Below, in pieces: positions 23,304-36,000 of a stretch of DNA of 64,000 bases. Below the pieces are notes generated by a model. That model was not told the DNA's origin. It did no database searches and saw only the letters and a list, made by a program, of their open reading frames with translations. The stretch's first letter is position 1; every line of letters starts with the position of its first letter. Source of the stretch: Ascidia mentula (lineage: Eukaryota > Chordata > Ascidiacea > Phlebobranchia > Ascidiidae); NCBI GenBank assembly GCA_947561715.1, contig OX387200.1, positions 19,098,501 through 19,162,500 of the forward strand, read 5' to 3'. A program made the translations under genes and the position numbers.

Positions 23304-26300
23304 TCAGCAGGATAGTGTAGAAAGTATTTCTCTGTCCCGTGATTTTCTTTCTTCCACAAGATTTGCCAATCTCTCGTCCAGCGTCAATGACGTGTCACCT
23401 GTAGGTATTCCAAAACAAAATATTTTTGCACCATTAATCACTTCTTGCAACTATAAATCACTTCATATAGTTGTTAGCGTTCAACAAACTAATTGCCATA
23501 CCTTACAAAACATATAGTTGTTAGCGTTCAACAAACTACTTGCCATACCTTCTGTAAAGGATTCTGGAGCTGCAAAAGGTGACCGGTCTTGGCATTTTCC
23601 CCCTCGAGACATAAAACAAATTTGATTAACTTTGCTGTAAATGCGAAGTAATAATTCATAAAATAAGAGTTTAGTGACACAGGTTTTAAAGTTGTAAGAT
23701 CAACAATGGGATCAAGGGTTGCTCATTAGTGATTTAAAATAACAATGCAAAACCACACAACACTTACCAGATGACTCCAATTGTTTGGCGAGCAAATTCA
23801 CTCTTGACACTTCCAAAATAAAGCGATGATGCAAAAACATTAAATGATCGATAATGTTGCCATGATGATTCAAAAGATTGTCGCCAGGTCTGATAATTGT
23901 TGCTCAGTTAGAGAAATATTTGTATAAAAATATTAAACAGGTTAACTGACATTTGCAAAACCAAGAACTCCACAATCTTCTCAATGGATCCACAAGTAAC
24001 ATCGATTCTGTCTTTAACTTTAGTGACCTAATAAACAGACACAAATTTAGACTTTAACTTCAAAAATTCAGTATGTAGGATCAGACCTTGGAAAACTCAT
24101 TTAATTCGAGTGAACCAGCATTCAGTGTCTTCTTTACTTTGTCTAAGATGGATGAGGTGAGTGTGCGAGCCCTACGTTTGTAGTTTAATAACTTGGATGA
24201 GTCAGAAGTTTGGAAACATTCGACTGGAAGAGAAAGACTTCTTACTCCCAGCACAAGTTTGGATACTTCACCGCATTTACTTGACAGCAAACTGATCTGC
24301 ACAAAGTATAGGTTATTGTACACACAACTGCTTGAAAAAATACTGTTGTACACTTTTATTCAAAAATAGATTTCACGACAATATAGAAATATAATCACTA
24401 ACCTTGGCAGCACACGCCATTGCCTGAATATGAAGCAATGATTTTTCAACTCTTGAAGCTCCGGTTTCTGCCTTTCTAGACAACTGCTTGATTTCCTGTA
24501 AAGATGACAAGTCATTTAATAATATACTTCCTGAACCAGATAATTTAATTGCAATACAGTTAATTTGGCTTTATAATGTCTACCATTTAGATGTGCGTTT
24601 ACCAAATCAGAAGTGTGTGTTATTCATAATTAAAGAGCTATTCATAGTCCACAAGAAATAATAACCTACATTTTCAATTTGTAAAACAGATCCCACAAGA
24701 TCTTTACACTCGTCATAGAGCTTGCCCAAGAACTGAAGACTCCCAGATTTGTCTCCATCACCAACTCTTTGATTTTGTTGCCGTGACAACATCACCACAT
24801 CTTTTACCAAGGTAATGTAAGTGTCACAATTCCGACGAAGGGCAACAAGTGGATCCTGACTGCTGGAAACTCTTAGCTCAGATGTCATTGATGAATTTAA
24901 TGCTTCCGCGACAGATTCATTGTCTTCATAAATGCCCATGTATCTTCTCAATCCTATTGTGTACAGTTCAGCAGCAATACTGCAACACTTCAAACAGAAC
25001 TCAAAACTTTGTGACCAGGTTCTACAGAAAGATTCCCACATGTTGTCATCCACAATGTTGTGTTTTTCCCTCATAATGTTTATGGTTTCTGAGTGGGATT
25101 TTAGCCAAATTCCAGAAGCATCTGATATTGACGTGACATCACTCCCTCCCTCCAGTGTCTAAAGTGTGCGATGATATTTTATTAAAAACAATTGGTGACG
25201 TAGTTTAAACAAATTTACCTCCTCAACAACTAATTTTTGGACAATTTCTCAAACTCATTTGTATTTTACATCACAATTTACATGTTATAAGTATTGGGTA
25301 CTTACAGTGATAAATGTTGGGTTGTTGGTAACTGTTTTAACCCTCACAGGACAGGTTTTTAAACAGTGTTCACACTCTGTTACCATAGCACCAAGCATGT
25401 CACTTGCCTTAGCTACCTGCAAAAAAACACAAATCAATTTATACATTGGTTAAACCAAGTCTTCATAATTCCTCACCAAGTTGAACTTTTTGCCAATCTC
25501 TTCTTCACTCATATGCGCATGCATTGCTTGCAGAAAATCACCAACAATTGGATGAAAATCTTCCAAAAACCTGAAAACAAAAATGTTTTAACTTCTAAAT
25601 CTAGAACACTATTTACAGATTTTCTCATAATCTTGATATCAAAAAGAACTAATGACTGATGGCGTGAGTTGTTGTTAAATCCTCTAAATAAATCAAACAT
25701 ATCTATGTTTTTTGCAATATGGGTCAGCCTTTTTGTTCTCAGAACTTTTATCCACACTCAGTTCTATACGACCTTGGTGACATCTTGCCATGTTGGATTG
25801 TTTCCTGGTCATTTTCTTCTTCTCGATTAAAAGAAAGGGGGCCAACATTTGCATGGAAACCAAGAGCTGCCAACTTCTGATTGAGAACGTGCATTTCCTT
25901 GATAGTACCTTGTTTGAAGAAAAATGATTTAGTCACAATCATAGAAAACTTAAAATACATGCTGAAAAGCTAAGTACTTTTTTTTGAATTGTGGTTATAC
26001 TGTTTAAGAAAGTACATACCACTGATTAGGTCTTGATCTGAGAAGTCCCTCAGGCCTTTTCTGGCATTGCTTGTCAGGTCAGGATGGTTGCATTTTGAGC
26101 GAAGTGACAAGTTGACATTGGCAACTTGACTTTGTAGAGAGGATGCAGCAGCTAGAAAACCCTCCTGCGATGGAAGTCTAGCCACATCCTCGATTAGGTG
26201 GTTGCCACTGGCAACAACACGAGCTATGGACTAAAAGCAATAGAATAGTTTTACTACTATAAAAACAATATTTAACAAACATAGGTATATAATTTAAATA

Positions 26301-29300
26301 GGAAAGCCAAAGCTACTATGCCATTGATCATAGTTTGTACACGTTTTGAACTCTAAACTGGGTTCATCATCACATTAACACATTCAAATTATCTAAGAAA
26401 GAATGCAGTTAGAAACATTGAAAAAAAATTTTTTAATCTTTTCACCAGATTTCCAACCCTTTTTTGAACAAAAGGATTGTTTGATAAATTACTCACTTAC
26501 ACCCACTTACATCTTTGAGTTTTCTAACATGCGCCAAAACTCCATTTCTGAAAATTGGTTCTGTGTGTTGGTCGACAGAGAGTTGTGTAACTGCGGCTAA
26601 TAGTCTTGCTTTGCCTGTTGCCTGTATCACATCTGATGACAACTTAAGCTCATCCAAGTCCACAATATCCTCATTGCACTTTGTGAAGTCACTGTAGGCA
26701 ATTAATGCAGGGGATTTAACATCCTTATAAATAAATACTGCACAAAGCAATCTTCTCTGCTATTAATTTGAAATTTCGTTTAAAATACTACTTTGTTGAA
26801 GTTTTTGGGTTAAAGTCTCATGCAAAAACACTGGCTGTTCTACAAAGAAATAGGTCATAAATATTTTACTTGTTAAGCAGAAACAATTTATGACACCATT
26901 GCTATGATTGTATCAACAATGGATTAAATATTTATGCAGAATTACTTGATTATATCTTCTTCCAAATATGCCGTAAGGGAATCCTGTCCAATGCATTTGC
27001 TGCAAAACAGGATAATACTTTTTATTCCATCTTTCCACTGTGTTTCCATTTCACCTAAATCGCCAACGGAATCATCAGATGATGCCAAAGACCTTGTGGT
27101 CACCTTCTCCACTTGATTTTTTGTCGTTGCCAAATTCTCTATGCAAGAATGCATTTGTGCAAATACATCAGCATCTTCACACAAGCTGTTTGCAAGTTTT
27201 GCACATTCCAGTTGTGTTGCAGCTTGCGGTAAAAAAGTGTCGAGAAGTATTTCTAGTTTTTGGCCCATGATTGGATCTTCCCTATTGCCAGAAAACTGTC
27301 GATACACATCTGCCAAATTGGTCATTGGCTCAAAGGTGATTGCAAATACATCTGTAAACAGGCCAGTTACGAGTTTGTTCGAAAGCTTGTCGAGAACTTT
27401 TGTTTTTCCACATATTGAACGGCAGATTGATGCAAAATCCAGTGGACTTTCTTTTTGTGTTTTACATCGTGTCAGTTTGCTTGTTAAAGCGAGAAATTGG
27501 TGGCATTCCTTTATAAGAGAGCTTGTTGTGCTTTGGTAAGAGTCTCCTCTGAAAAGTAATAAAACTGTTTTATTTCTATGCTACTCGTTACCAAGGGATT
27601 ATTTCTAACTAGTCCAGAATGTTTTTTGTTATTTTTGCAGAGCCGTTGAAAAAGTCCAGGATTAATTAACGTCTTCATGCACGAAACAATTGTATTTTAA
27701 AAACAAAACCAAAATGGACAGTTCTCACTTGATACCTTTCATTCGCAAAAAGAACCAGTTTCATTATTTGTTGGACCAATGACTGTGCAGCAGCTTCAAC
27801 TTGTAAAGGAGACAAACTATTTCTTTTCTCAACGTGCAACAAATCCTCAATCCTCTGAATGCATTGCATTATGACTCCAATCAAAGTTTCTTCCTTTTCC
27901 AGAGGACAACGCATGATGTTTATTATATCGGCAGTGACCTTGTTCACCTATTGAAGTCACATAAAAATGATTTTTATGTTTTGCAGACAAGAAAGAAAAG
28001 TGTGCGCCCATATGAGTGTGTAAATGTTTTAAAAAAAATATGTATTATGATTTTTGATATAAATGTCATAAAATAAATCTTATTTTTTACTTCAAATAGC
28101 ATGAAATAATAAATTTGCCAACAACTATCCGTAAACCCATATAATATTAATGTGTCAGAAAAAACATACCAATTGCCAAGCAAACTCCTTGTTCTTCCAC
28201 CCTTCTTTGTTGTTTGGATAGGAGATTGACATGTTAAGGGCAGTTGCAAGCATAGGCATTGCATGCTTAAGGTTCAAGAGGGATTTTTCTAGTTTCTGCT
28301 GAGTTTTTGTTGAGACCAAATCCTTGCATCGCTTCTGACTTGATTTGTGAAACATGGCCACCGATTCACCAAGTTTCTTGTAACAATCTAGGAAACAAAA
28401 CCTTATGCAGCCTTGCAATATATAGATAGTTAGTTATATAGTTAGTTACACGTTTGATGTGCTGACAATAAATACAAATTCTGGGTGGCAACCTAACGCC
28501 CTATGTAGCCAATCACAACTCACCCCCCCTCTTAGTACAACTGACTGCGATCCTATGGCGGACATTGATTCTCTGTGAGAAAATCACTTTTATATCTGCC
28601 CCTGTAATCCTTATGGTTTTATTGGTGCCTATGCCAATGTCAGGTGTTTAAAAAAAAGGAACTATGCTTGCAAAAAAAATAATATGTGTGTATTTTTAAA
28701 CATCAGAAACCCTTTGAAAACTTGATATGAAGTCAAACATCTTTAACTCACCAAGTGTGGTTTGTGGTGTATTTGATGATTTCAGTTGAAGCAAATCTTT
28801 TTCTACTTGATTTCCATGACTGACAATTCTTCTTATCTCAGCATTATCGAGACAAAGCAACAACATCACTAACGACTGAAACACAAGCGCAGTATTGAAG
28901 TATTTGTATAATCCAGTATAATCAGATGCTGATTGTAATGACACATAGAAATGTCGTTATTTTATACTGAGTACCAATCAGTTATATTTCACTTTAATTT
29001 TTACATGCTGTCTTTCATTATTGACCAAAACACACAGTATTCCCTCAGACAAGTACAATGAGTCATTTACAAATTTAAAAAATATGACCATGCGGCACTT
29101 TCACATGTGAACAGAAGCACAACCATTACCTGAAAGGTTTTTGAAACACACGATGTGAGATCAGCCTGGCTGGGTACAGGATTTGTGGACACAAGAATCT
29201 AGAAATAATATCTGCGTTTTAAATTAAAAACTTTTATTTTTTTCCAAGCACTATTACAAAAAACAGCAACAATAGCAAAGTACATACAACAATATACTTA

Positions 29301-30458
29301 CTTTAATAAAAACAATAAGTCCAGTTTATCTGGCATTAGCATTTCATGTTATTTAGTTTGATTAACACAGCTATTATAGCCACCAAGTGCAGGTATTAAT
29401 AATTATTACAATATAGATAATAATTCTCCACCACACATATATTCCATATTGATTTTATTTATGTAATTACATAACAAAAATAAAATAGTTAACATAACTA
29501 TGGCACTGTTCGTTTGGATGCAAGCCATGAACTGTAGCCATTAGATACAGTCACAGAACATATCCTTTGCATAAGTACCTGAGAACTTAACAGTAGGTTG
29601 TCTCCAGCCAACAGTAAATTGCTTGCAGCATTGTTGACTTCTTCCTCAACACCACCGTCATTGGGATAATCTAGAGGTGTAGTTTCAATAACAACCTGAA
29701 AAGCACAGTTTCGAATTAGTTTTTTTCACACAAAAATGTTTCTTTCTTGAAAAGAACAGTGTGTAGCATCAAGCAATCCAAAACAGACTAAGTATTGTTT
29801 AAAGAAACACATCTTTGATATTTTTTTTTTATAATACTGATAGTAAGCATGTTTTCCTAAAAATATTTTCCAAATAAAACTACAAAAAAATGCAATTGCA
29901 GATAGTAGTACTAACGTTGTTATATTAGAATTACCCACTTTAGTAAAGGCCTTTAAACTTTGAGTGAGTTGTTGCGTATATGCAATGAGTTTCTTTGCTG
30001 ATGCCTCAGATTTTGGTTCATACGGCTTGTGTTCAGATGATGCAATGAATAGCTGTGTGACCTAAAACAGATAATTGCTCAAGACAAAATTGTGGATTCT
30101 CAAGCTGATGTAAACATAAGAAAATAAGTGACTAATAGATTTTCAACAATTTTAGTATCCGCATTTGTTTTTTTGAAGACAAATGCGGAGAAAAGTGAAG
30201 AAAAGTTTCTTTTTTGAAGAAAAGTTTCTATCACAAAAAATTTAACTTGATTTTACCGCTAAGGTAATAACGATAATTAGGCGTTACATTGTCATTTTTA
30301 AAGGCGTCATCAACTGTCACTGATAGTGATAGCTAATTATAAAGCATTTGTTATCCGCACATTCCAAAGAAAACAAGTTCTACCTTGGTTGAGACAGACG
30401 TAACGACAACTTGTAGGGATTTTGATGGAATTAGATAACCACTTGGAATGCAATACAT
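23304..30458 (-). CDS. Divergent vinculin-like (vinculin/alpha-catenin family) protein
   Basis: A gene of about 20 exons from ATG at 30458 to TGA at 23304. The N-terminal exons align with the vinculin head: PSKSLQVVVTSVSTKVTQLF at the start, then LLLCLDNAEIRRIVSHG (like LLLTFDEAEVRKII of vinculin), a helix pair with KKLGESVAMF, and WKNKEFAWQ followed by VTADIINIMR. The exon near 27325-26942 has ETQWKDGIKSIILF, like the region before the vinculin tail. Later exons are all helical. No proline-rich neck was recognised. Family members link actin to adhesion sites. Identity to true vinculin is low, so this may be a lineage-specific paralogue; alpha-catulin is an alternative. The first exon follows a strong acceptor (CTTTTTAG), so a 5' untranslated exon or trans-splice site is possible. 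Confidence 0.65.
23463..23557. repeat. Tandem duplication of about 47 bp next to a splice donor
   Basis: The block containing GTTGTTAGCGTTCAACAAAC and TTGCCATACCTT occurs twice in direct tandem with only a few differences. On the minus strand the duplication starts at the donor (AAG|GTATGG) of the penultimate exon of the vinculin-like gene, so the intron holds a second donor-like AAGGTATGG. Confidence 0.85.
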
Positions 30459-30463
30459 GTTTG

Positions 30464-33000
30464 CTAAAAAGAAAACGCAAGCAAAAAGGTCCACACTCAC
30501 AAATCAAAATAAAACCGCTCAGCTCTGCGCTTTACTACGTAACTAAGGTCTAGGAGTCATTCATGCATGATAATAAGACACAACGATTCAAGCAAAAAAG
30601 AATAATAGAAAGCACAGTTTTGTCTTATTTTGTTCTATGAATTATTAGGCATTGGTAATTTAAATACCCACACTACCCTGCGCCAAGCTTGGCATTATTT
30701 ATTCTTGTTTTGTGTTGTTACTCCACACAACATTAGTTCCTGCATACAATTATTCCAATAACCCGAAGAGTTTCATATGTGGACGTTATTTGCCGCAAAA
30801 TTTTTATTTTTTCAATTGATCAGCACAACGACAAAGAAAAGAGAAACAAAATAAGAGCTCAAAAAACTTACACAAATCAATATACAGAATATTACAGTTA
30901 AATTATAAAGTATTCCACTTTAGTTTCAATTCGTTTCCTGGATCGTAATGCTGTTTTTTTCTTCTGCTGCCCTAAGTTGCTGAACTTATCTACGGAACAT
31001 TGCAAAACAGGGTTGCACTTTTGCTAATTTACATTTGTATATAGAAAATCTTGCCATCAATAAAATCAAATTAATTAGTTTTTCCCGGCTCGTATTTTCG
31101 TTTTCTATGCCAAAAAGTTTAAGTTGATCATTGATTACAATTATTGTCATTAATTTGGCATCAAACCATGCACTTACATTTTGCCAGAAATTAGCAACAT
31201 TCACATTCACCCGTGTCAACCAGACCGAAGCCAAATAAAACATCATTCATTACCAAAGCCGGCAAAGTTAATTTAATTTGAAAAGATCTTAATTTCGTTT
31301 CCAGACTGCATTTAAAATTATTAATGTATAGAAAGACTGCTCAAAAATTATCAAAAATAAAGTCGTCGCTCAGTAGTTTGGCACAACTGTGCTTCCTAGT
31401 AGCAATTAATCCGTAGTAAAACCGATCCGGTAACAGAATTCTTGCCGGTACGCCGCTCCGGTAAGAATTCAACGGCTGGCGTTTACCAAATAGTTACGTG
31501 ACACTTAATTTTGACACTTTATTAGGAAATCTCACCTAGTATACGAAAACACAATGGTTTATTGCTTCCTGTAAATTCAATAGTTCCGGCAACTATTTTT
31601 TTTTGCTTTTCCCCGCGTTAGTATTTCAGTATAGAGTTAGTGTGGAGTAAGTTTTCATAACGTGTTTTTTTTCCAGTCCTTGATTGCCACTAAATTTCAC
31701 AAACATTTCTCAGGCCTTTAATGTGAAGAAAGCGCTGTGACGATTCCGATAGGTTTTTGTTATTGATCCGGAGCAATTCATGGATTCTTACAAAGGGAGA
31801 TGATCCAGCGAGACACGTATTCGTGTTAAATTCCCAAGTCAAGTGCAAGGGATTAAATGGCAACAAACGATATGGATTAGCGCGCTAGGTTTAGGTTTTA
31901 TCGCAACGAGAGCCTCTTATTTTTGCAACGCTCGGCTATTGATCCGAGAGATATTGTCTTCTAGTGCATACGAAGTGGTGTATTAGGAATTGCAATTGCG
32001 CCTCTTTCATTTGTTCGATTGAAACATTACCCAGGCAATGGTGAGAAATAAGCACTTATGTACCACCTATCTACAATCTGACATTCAACCATTCTAATCC
32101 ATCTTGTACGCATGGTTTAGGCCGTGGGTTCCCAGCAATTTTGTTCTCTAAACGAATTTTCGACCTCTGTAACTAAATTTGATCGATATTCAGATTATTT
32201 TTTAAATGTTGGTGAAACAAAACATATGTTAACATGTAGGAGAATATTTTATATTTTTTTCCATTGTTTGTTCCAAACTCTTCTCTTTTCTGTTTTATTT
32301 AAACCAACAAGTCTTATTGGCAGTCACCAGCTGCAACTTATTTCGAAGTCTTGGCCTAAGTTGTTCTAATAGTTACTCTTGTTTCTAATTACCTCCACAA
32401 TAGAAGTTTGGCCGCAGCAACGCCGGGAAGAAATTGTTTAATCGATTACTAAGTTTCCAGTTTTAATATTGCAGGTGGAGGCACTTGATTTAAGTCAAAT
32501 TATTCTGTGTGGTTACATGGCAGTAATTTTGGGAGTTGTTGGTTAAATTCCGAATATTCCACTGCATGAACATTTCATGTTGTCAACATCCAACCCAATA
32601 AAAATGATTTAGCAGAGTTCACAACAGAGAAAGTCAACGTTAATATTTACGCTGTCAACACATGTGTACGAAAAATCAAAACAGCTCAAATATCAGGAAA
32701 AATGCGTTTCTCAACAATTTCCTCTAGACTCTGAACAAGAAAAGAACAGGACAAATGGGAATTACATAGGAAGTAGCTTCATTGAATCAAACCGCATCAC
32801 AAAAGGACAATCGTAATCGACAGGGATTTACCATCAAACGCCGGGGGGCGAGTAATAACCAAGTCCCATAAGCCGGCCAATCTGTCCTACGATCATCAAA
32901 CGTAAAAACATATCACCGACAAATGAAATCATCACCAACACCCGGAAAGTCCCGTACTTTAACCGCGACTACACGTGGTCTTTTTTCACTCCGTCAGCTA
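30464..33000. other. Intergenic DNA, nothing recognised
   Basis: AT-rich sequence upstream of the vinculin-like gene; it would hold that gene's promoter and any 5' untranslated exon. Short ORFs such as the one at 30986-31246 show no family features. A local inverted repeat GAATTCTTGCCGG/CCGGTAAGAATTC lies at about 31437-31470. Confidence 0.6.
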
Positions 33001-36000
33001 TAGGCAACCGGGCCAGCCAAACGATGCAGGGCCTTTGGGATAGTATGACGTAACAGTGACGTCAGAGTCGTGGTGTGTGGCGGATTGAGTAAGCGGACGT
33101 ATGTGTGTATGTATGTGTGAAAGGTTCTGCGCCATTTATTCGGTGTCGCTTTACAAAACGCCGGGCGGGTGGATCGCGGTCGCCTGCTGGAAATCGCGAC
33201 TCGACTGAGCGATTTATCGTTTGATGATTAAAGCAAAATGTTAGAGGCGCGATCGCGGTTTAATCCACCCGGGATTTCGATGCCCGATCCTAGGCGACAG
33301 CTTACTCGTGAAGAGAAACGATTTGATTTCCTGAGCTTGTTTTCGCTCGATGGTGATTCACGCATTTCGACAATAATATAATAATTCTGAATTATTTTGC
33401 TGGTTTCAAATAAGTAATTGTTAAATTTGCTGTGCAGTGTTTCAAAAAAACAATTTTTACGCAACGGTCTTGACATAAAAATAAAGAATTAATAAAAAAA
33501 AGGTTATTTTGAAAAAAGATCTTTTTACGTCAAAATCCTAATAACTATGAAAATGGTTACTTCGAAACAAACACCATGGTCAAAAACACACCGATTTTAC
33601 CGACATTTGCGCCATGATAATTGATGATCACACTCAATCAATTTTGCGTTAAAATCATTGGCAATGAAATTTCGTACATCATTTAAAATAACTTCGACCC
33701 TTTGCAAAACATTTTTATGTCTTTCATTATCGGTTGTAGCTCCGTGGCTTGTCTGCCCCCCTCCGAATTCGGCGCCACAAATTGTCTATTTCGACTAGGA
33801 GTTTAACAACGACAGAAATAAGATAAAAACATCCTGCCGCGACTGACTTGATCCCACATCCGATAAAACCCAGAATACGAATGTGGACTCGCGCTGGCAC
33901 ACGGCGAGTCAAAACTTTGTTTCAATAAGTCACGGAAAATATGATTTGTTACGTATAGACACGCCAACAAAAAAATTGTGGTCATGACAAAGTTGGTAAC
34001 TAAGGATGGAGTTTGTAAATGAACGCGACAAAATAAAACGAACAACAATTTTCGCAGTAGGCCCTTTGACAAAAAATGGATTTCTGTTAGAAACATTGCG
34101 AAACTTTATTTCTTCGTCTTTTTGACTCGCCCGAAGTACCGCGATCATTAGCGGGCCCTCGTGCCCCCCACCGCGGAATATTCTTCCGCCGAATTGCGTC
34201 CTTTGAGCGCGTGGCGCCTGGATACGCGTCACTCCGATCCAGTGTCTGTTGGCTGTTAATACGCACCTCCGCAGGCGGTATTGTGTACAACAAGCTGGAG
34301 TCCGAATAACCCAGAGAGCTTATGACACCGGGTGGTGGAGGACCACACATTACGAATCGCCTATGAAAACGATGCGTTTTGTAGCATAATGGGTTTTATT
34401 TTCTAGACAACAACATTGGAAAGATCTGTGGGAGTAATTTTCTGTTGTTTGTTTTTTCAGTTTTGAAAAAATATAGTGTCGCGTGACAACGCTAGTTTTC
34501 CGAACAGGGGGCAACTGGAAAGCATTTTGAAAAAAAAACTTTAGTCCGTGATGCATTTTTCGCGTAACGAGGCTATCCTTCTATCAATGTTTCTACTTAT
34601 TAAAATTTTGTGCAAAAATACTTAGAATTGTGACGAAACATGTTTTTCTCACAAACATCTTTAATTGTCACCAAGTGCCAATCAATTATATTTACCAATT
34701 TTTTTGGGATATGTGGGACAATTTAGCCGAATAATTGCCAGTTTCAACCATAGATTGGGATATTCATAATAAATGTTTTCGCATTTAAAATTGTTCCACT
34801 CACCCCCACGGTGACAAGCAAAACAATACAACAGCAGGTGGAAAACGGTTGCGCATCGCCCCAGTGACGCAAATATCATGGAAGGTCCATCATTGATTAC
34901 CAACCGGTAGTTTGGTGCGGCCCAACTAAGACTGTCACTAATTAGTTTCATAACCAGAGACTAGGAAAATGATTGCATAACCTTTTATTCCCTAATTGGA
35001 GAATTTTCAAATATTTTTTTCGATGAACAAAATTACGCATTCGTCTGATTGATATTTTTGCAGCATTTTGTTGCTTGAGCAGCAAAACTGTTCAAGTTTT
35101 TATCATTCCATATGTAATTGCCTTTAGTATAAATATTTACCAAATGTCTCTTTTAGCAATATTCAACAAAAAACATTTTCGATTCGAGGAACAATTTTGC
35201 TAAATTTTGGTCGAAATTCTTGATATTGCGCAACACAGATAGAGCAGTGGTTCAAAAATTGCACGCGCGCTTGTTATCACCCAAGGAATATCACAAAAGC
35301 TGTTGTAGATTCCACAACGTTTAAACAAGTTGTTTTGCAAGCAGGTTTTTGAAACATTACTTCTAAAAAAGTCACACAAAAATGATTGGCACGCGCTAGA
35401 TAATGCACAAAAAAAATTTTGAGTTGTGCACCCCAGACATAACTTCATTGAATTGTAAGCTTTTGAAATACAAAGCAACAAAAAATGTATCACTTATAAA
35501 ACATTTTTTTCTTTTAACTCTGGTTTGTGGCTTGGGGAAAGGAGTGTTTTTGCTGTTGTGAGCTTCAAAATGGACTGAGAAAGAAAACATATGGAGTTAA
35601 AAGTACTGGCCGAAAAGCGCCGTCGTTTTTTTGGATCTACATCTTTTTCTTCTTCGCTAATCACTTGTGATACGTGTCACGCACCTCGCGGCTGCCAATT
35701 CCGAAATAGCCTCGGAAGGAAGATCGACGCCTGGCAAATTGAGCCACAAGATCAATGAGAAACGAGGACGGAAATGAAAACACGCCCCTCCAAACTCCTC
35801 AGCGAAAAGACTTTCACGCTTAGCAAAACGCGATTTAATCACGTCAAGCAATAGTTCGATCACAATGAGATTCATTGCCGGCGGCAAAGGACCCCCTCCC
35901 CCTCACCACGGCCCGCCAGGTGACGTCACGAGGCGGCATTGATTGAGACCGAGTGTTTATTGGCTGTCGTGTCACTCACTGCGGGCTCGTAGCTTGGAAA

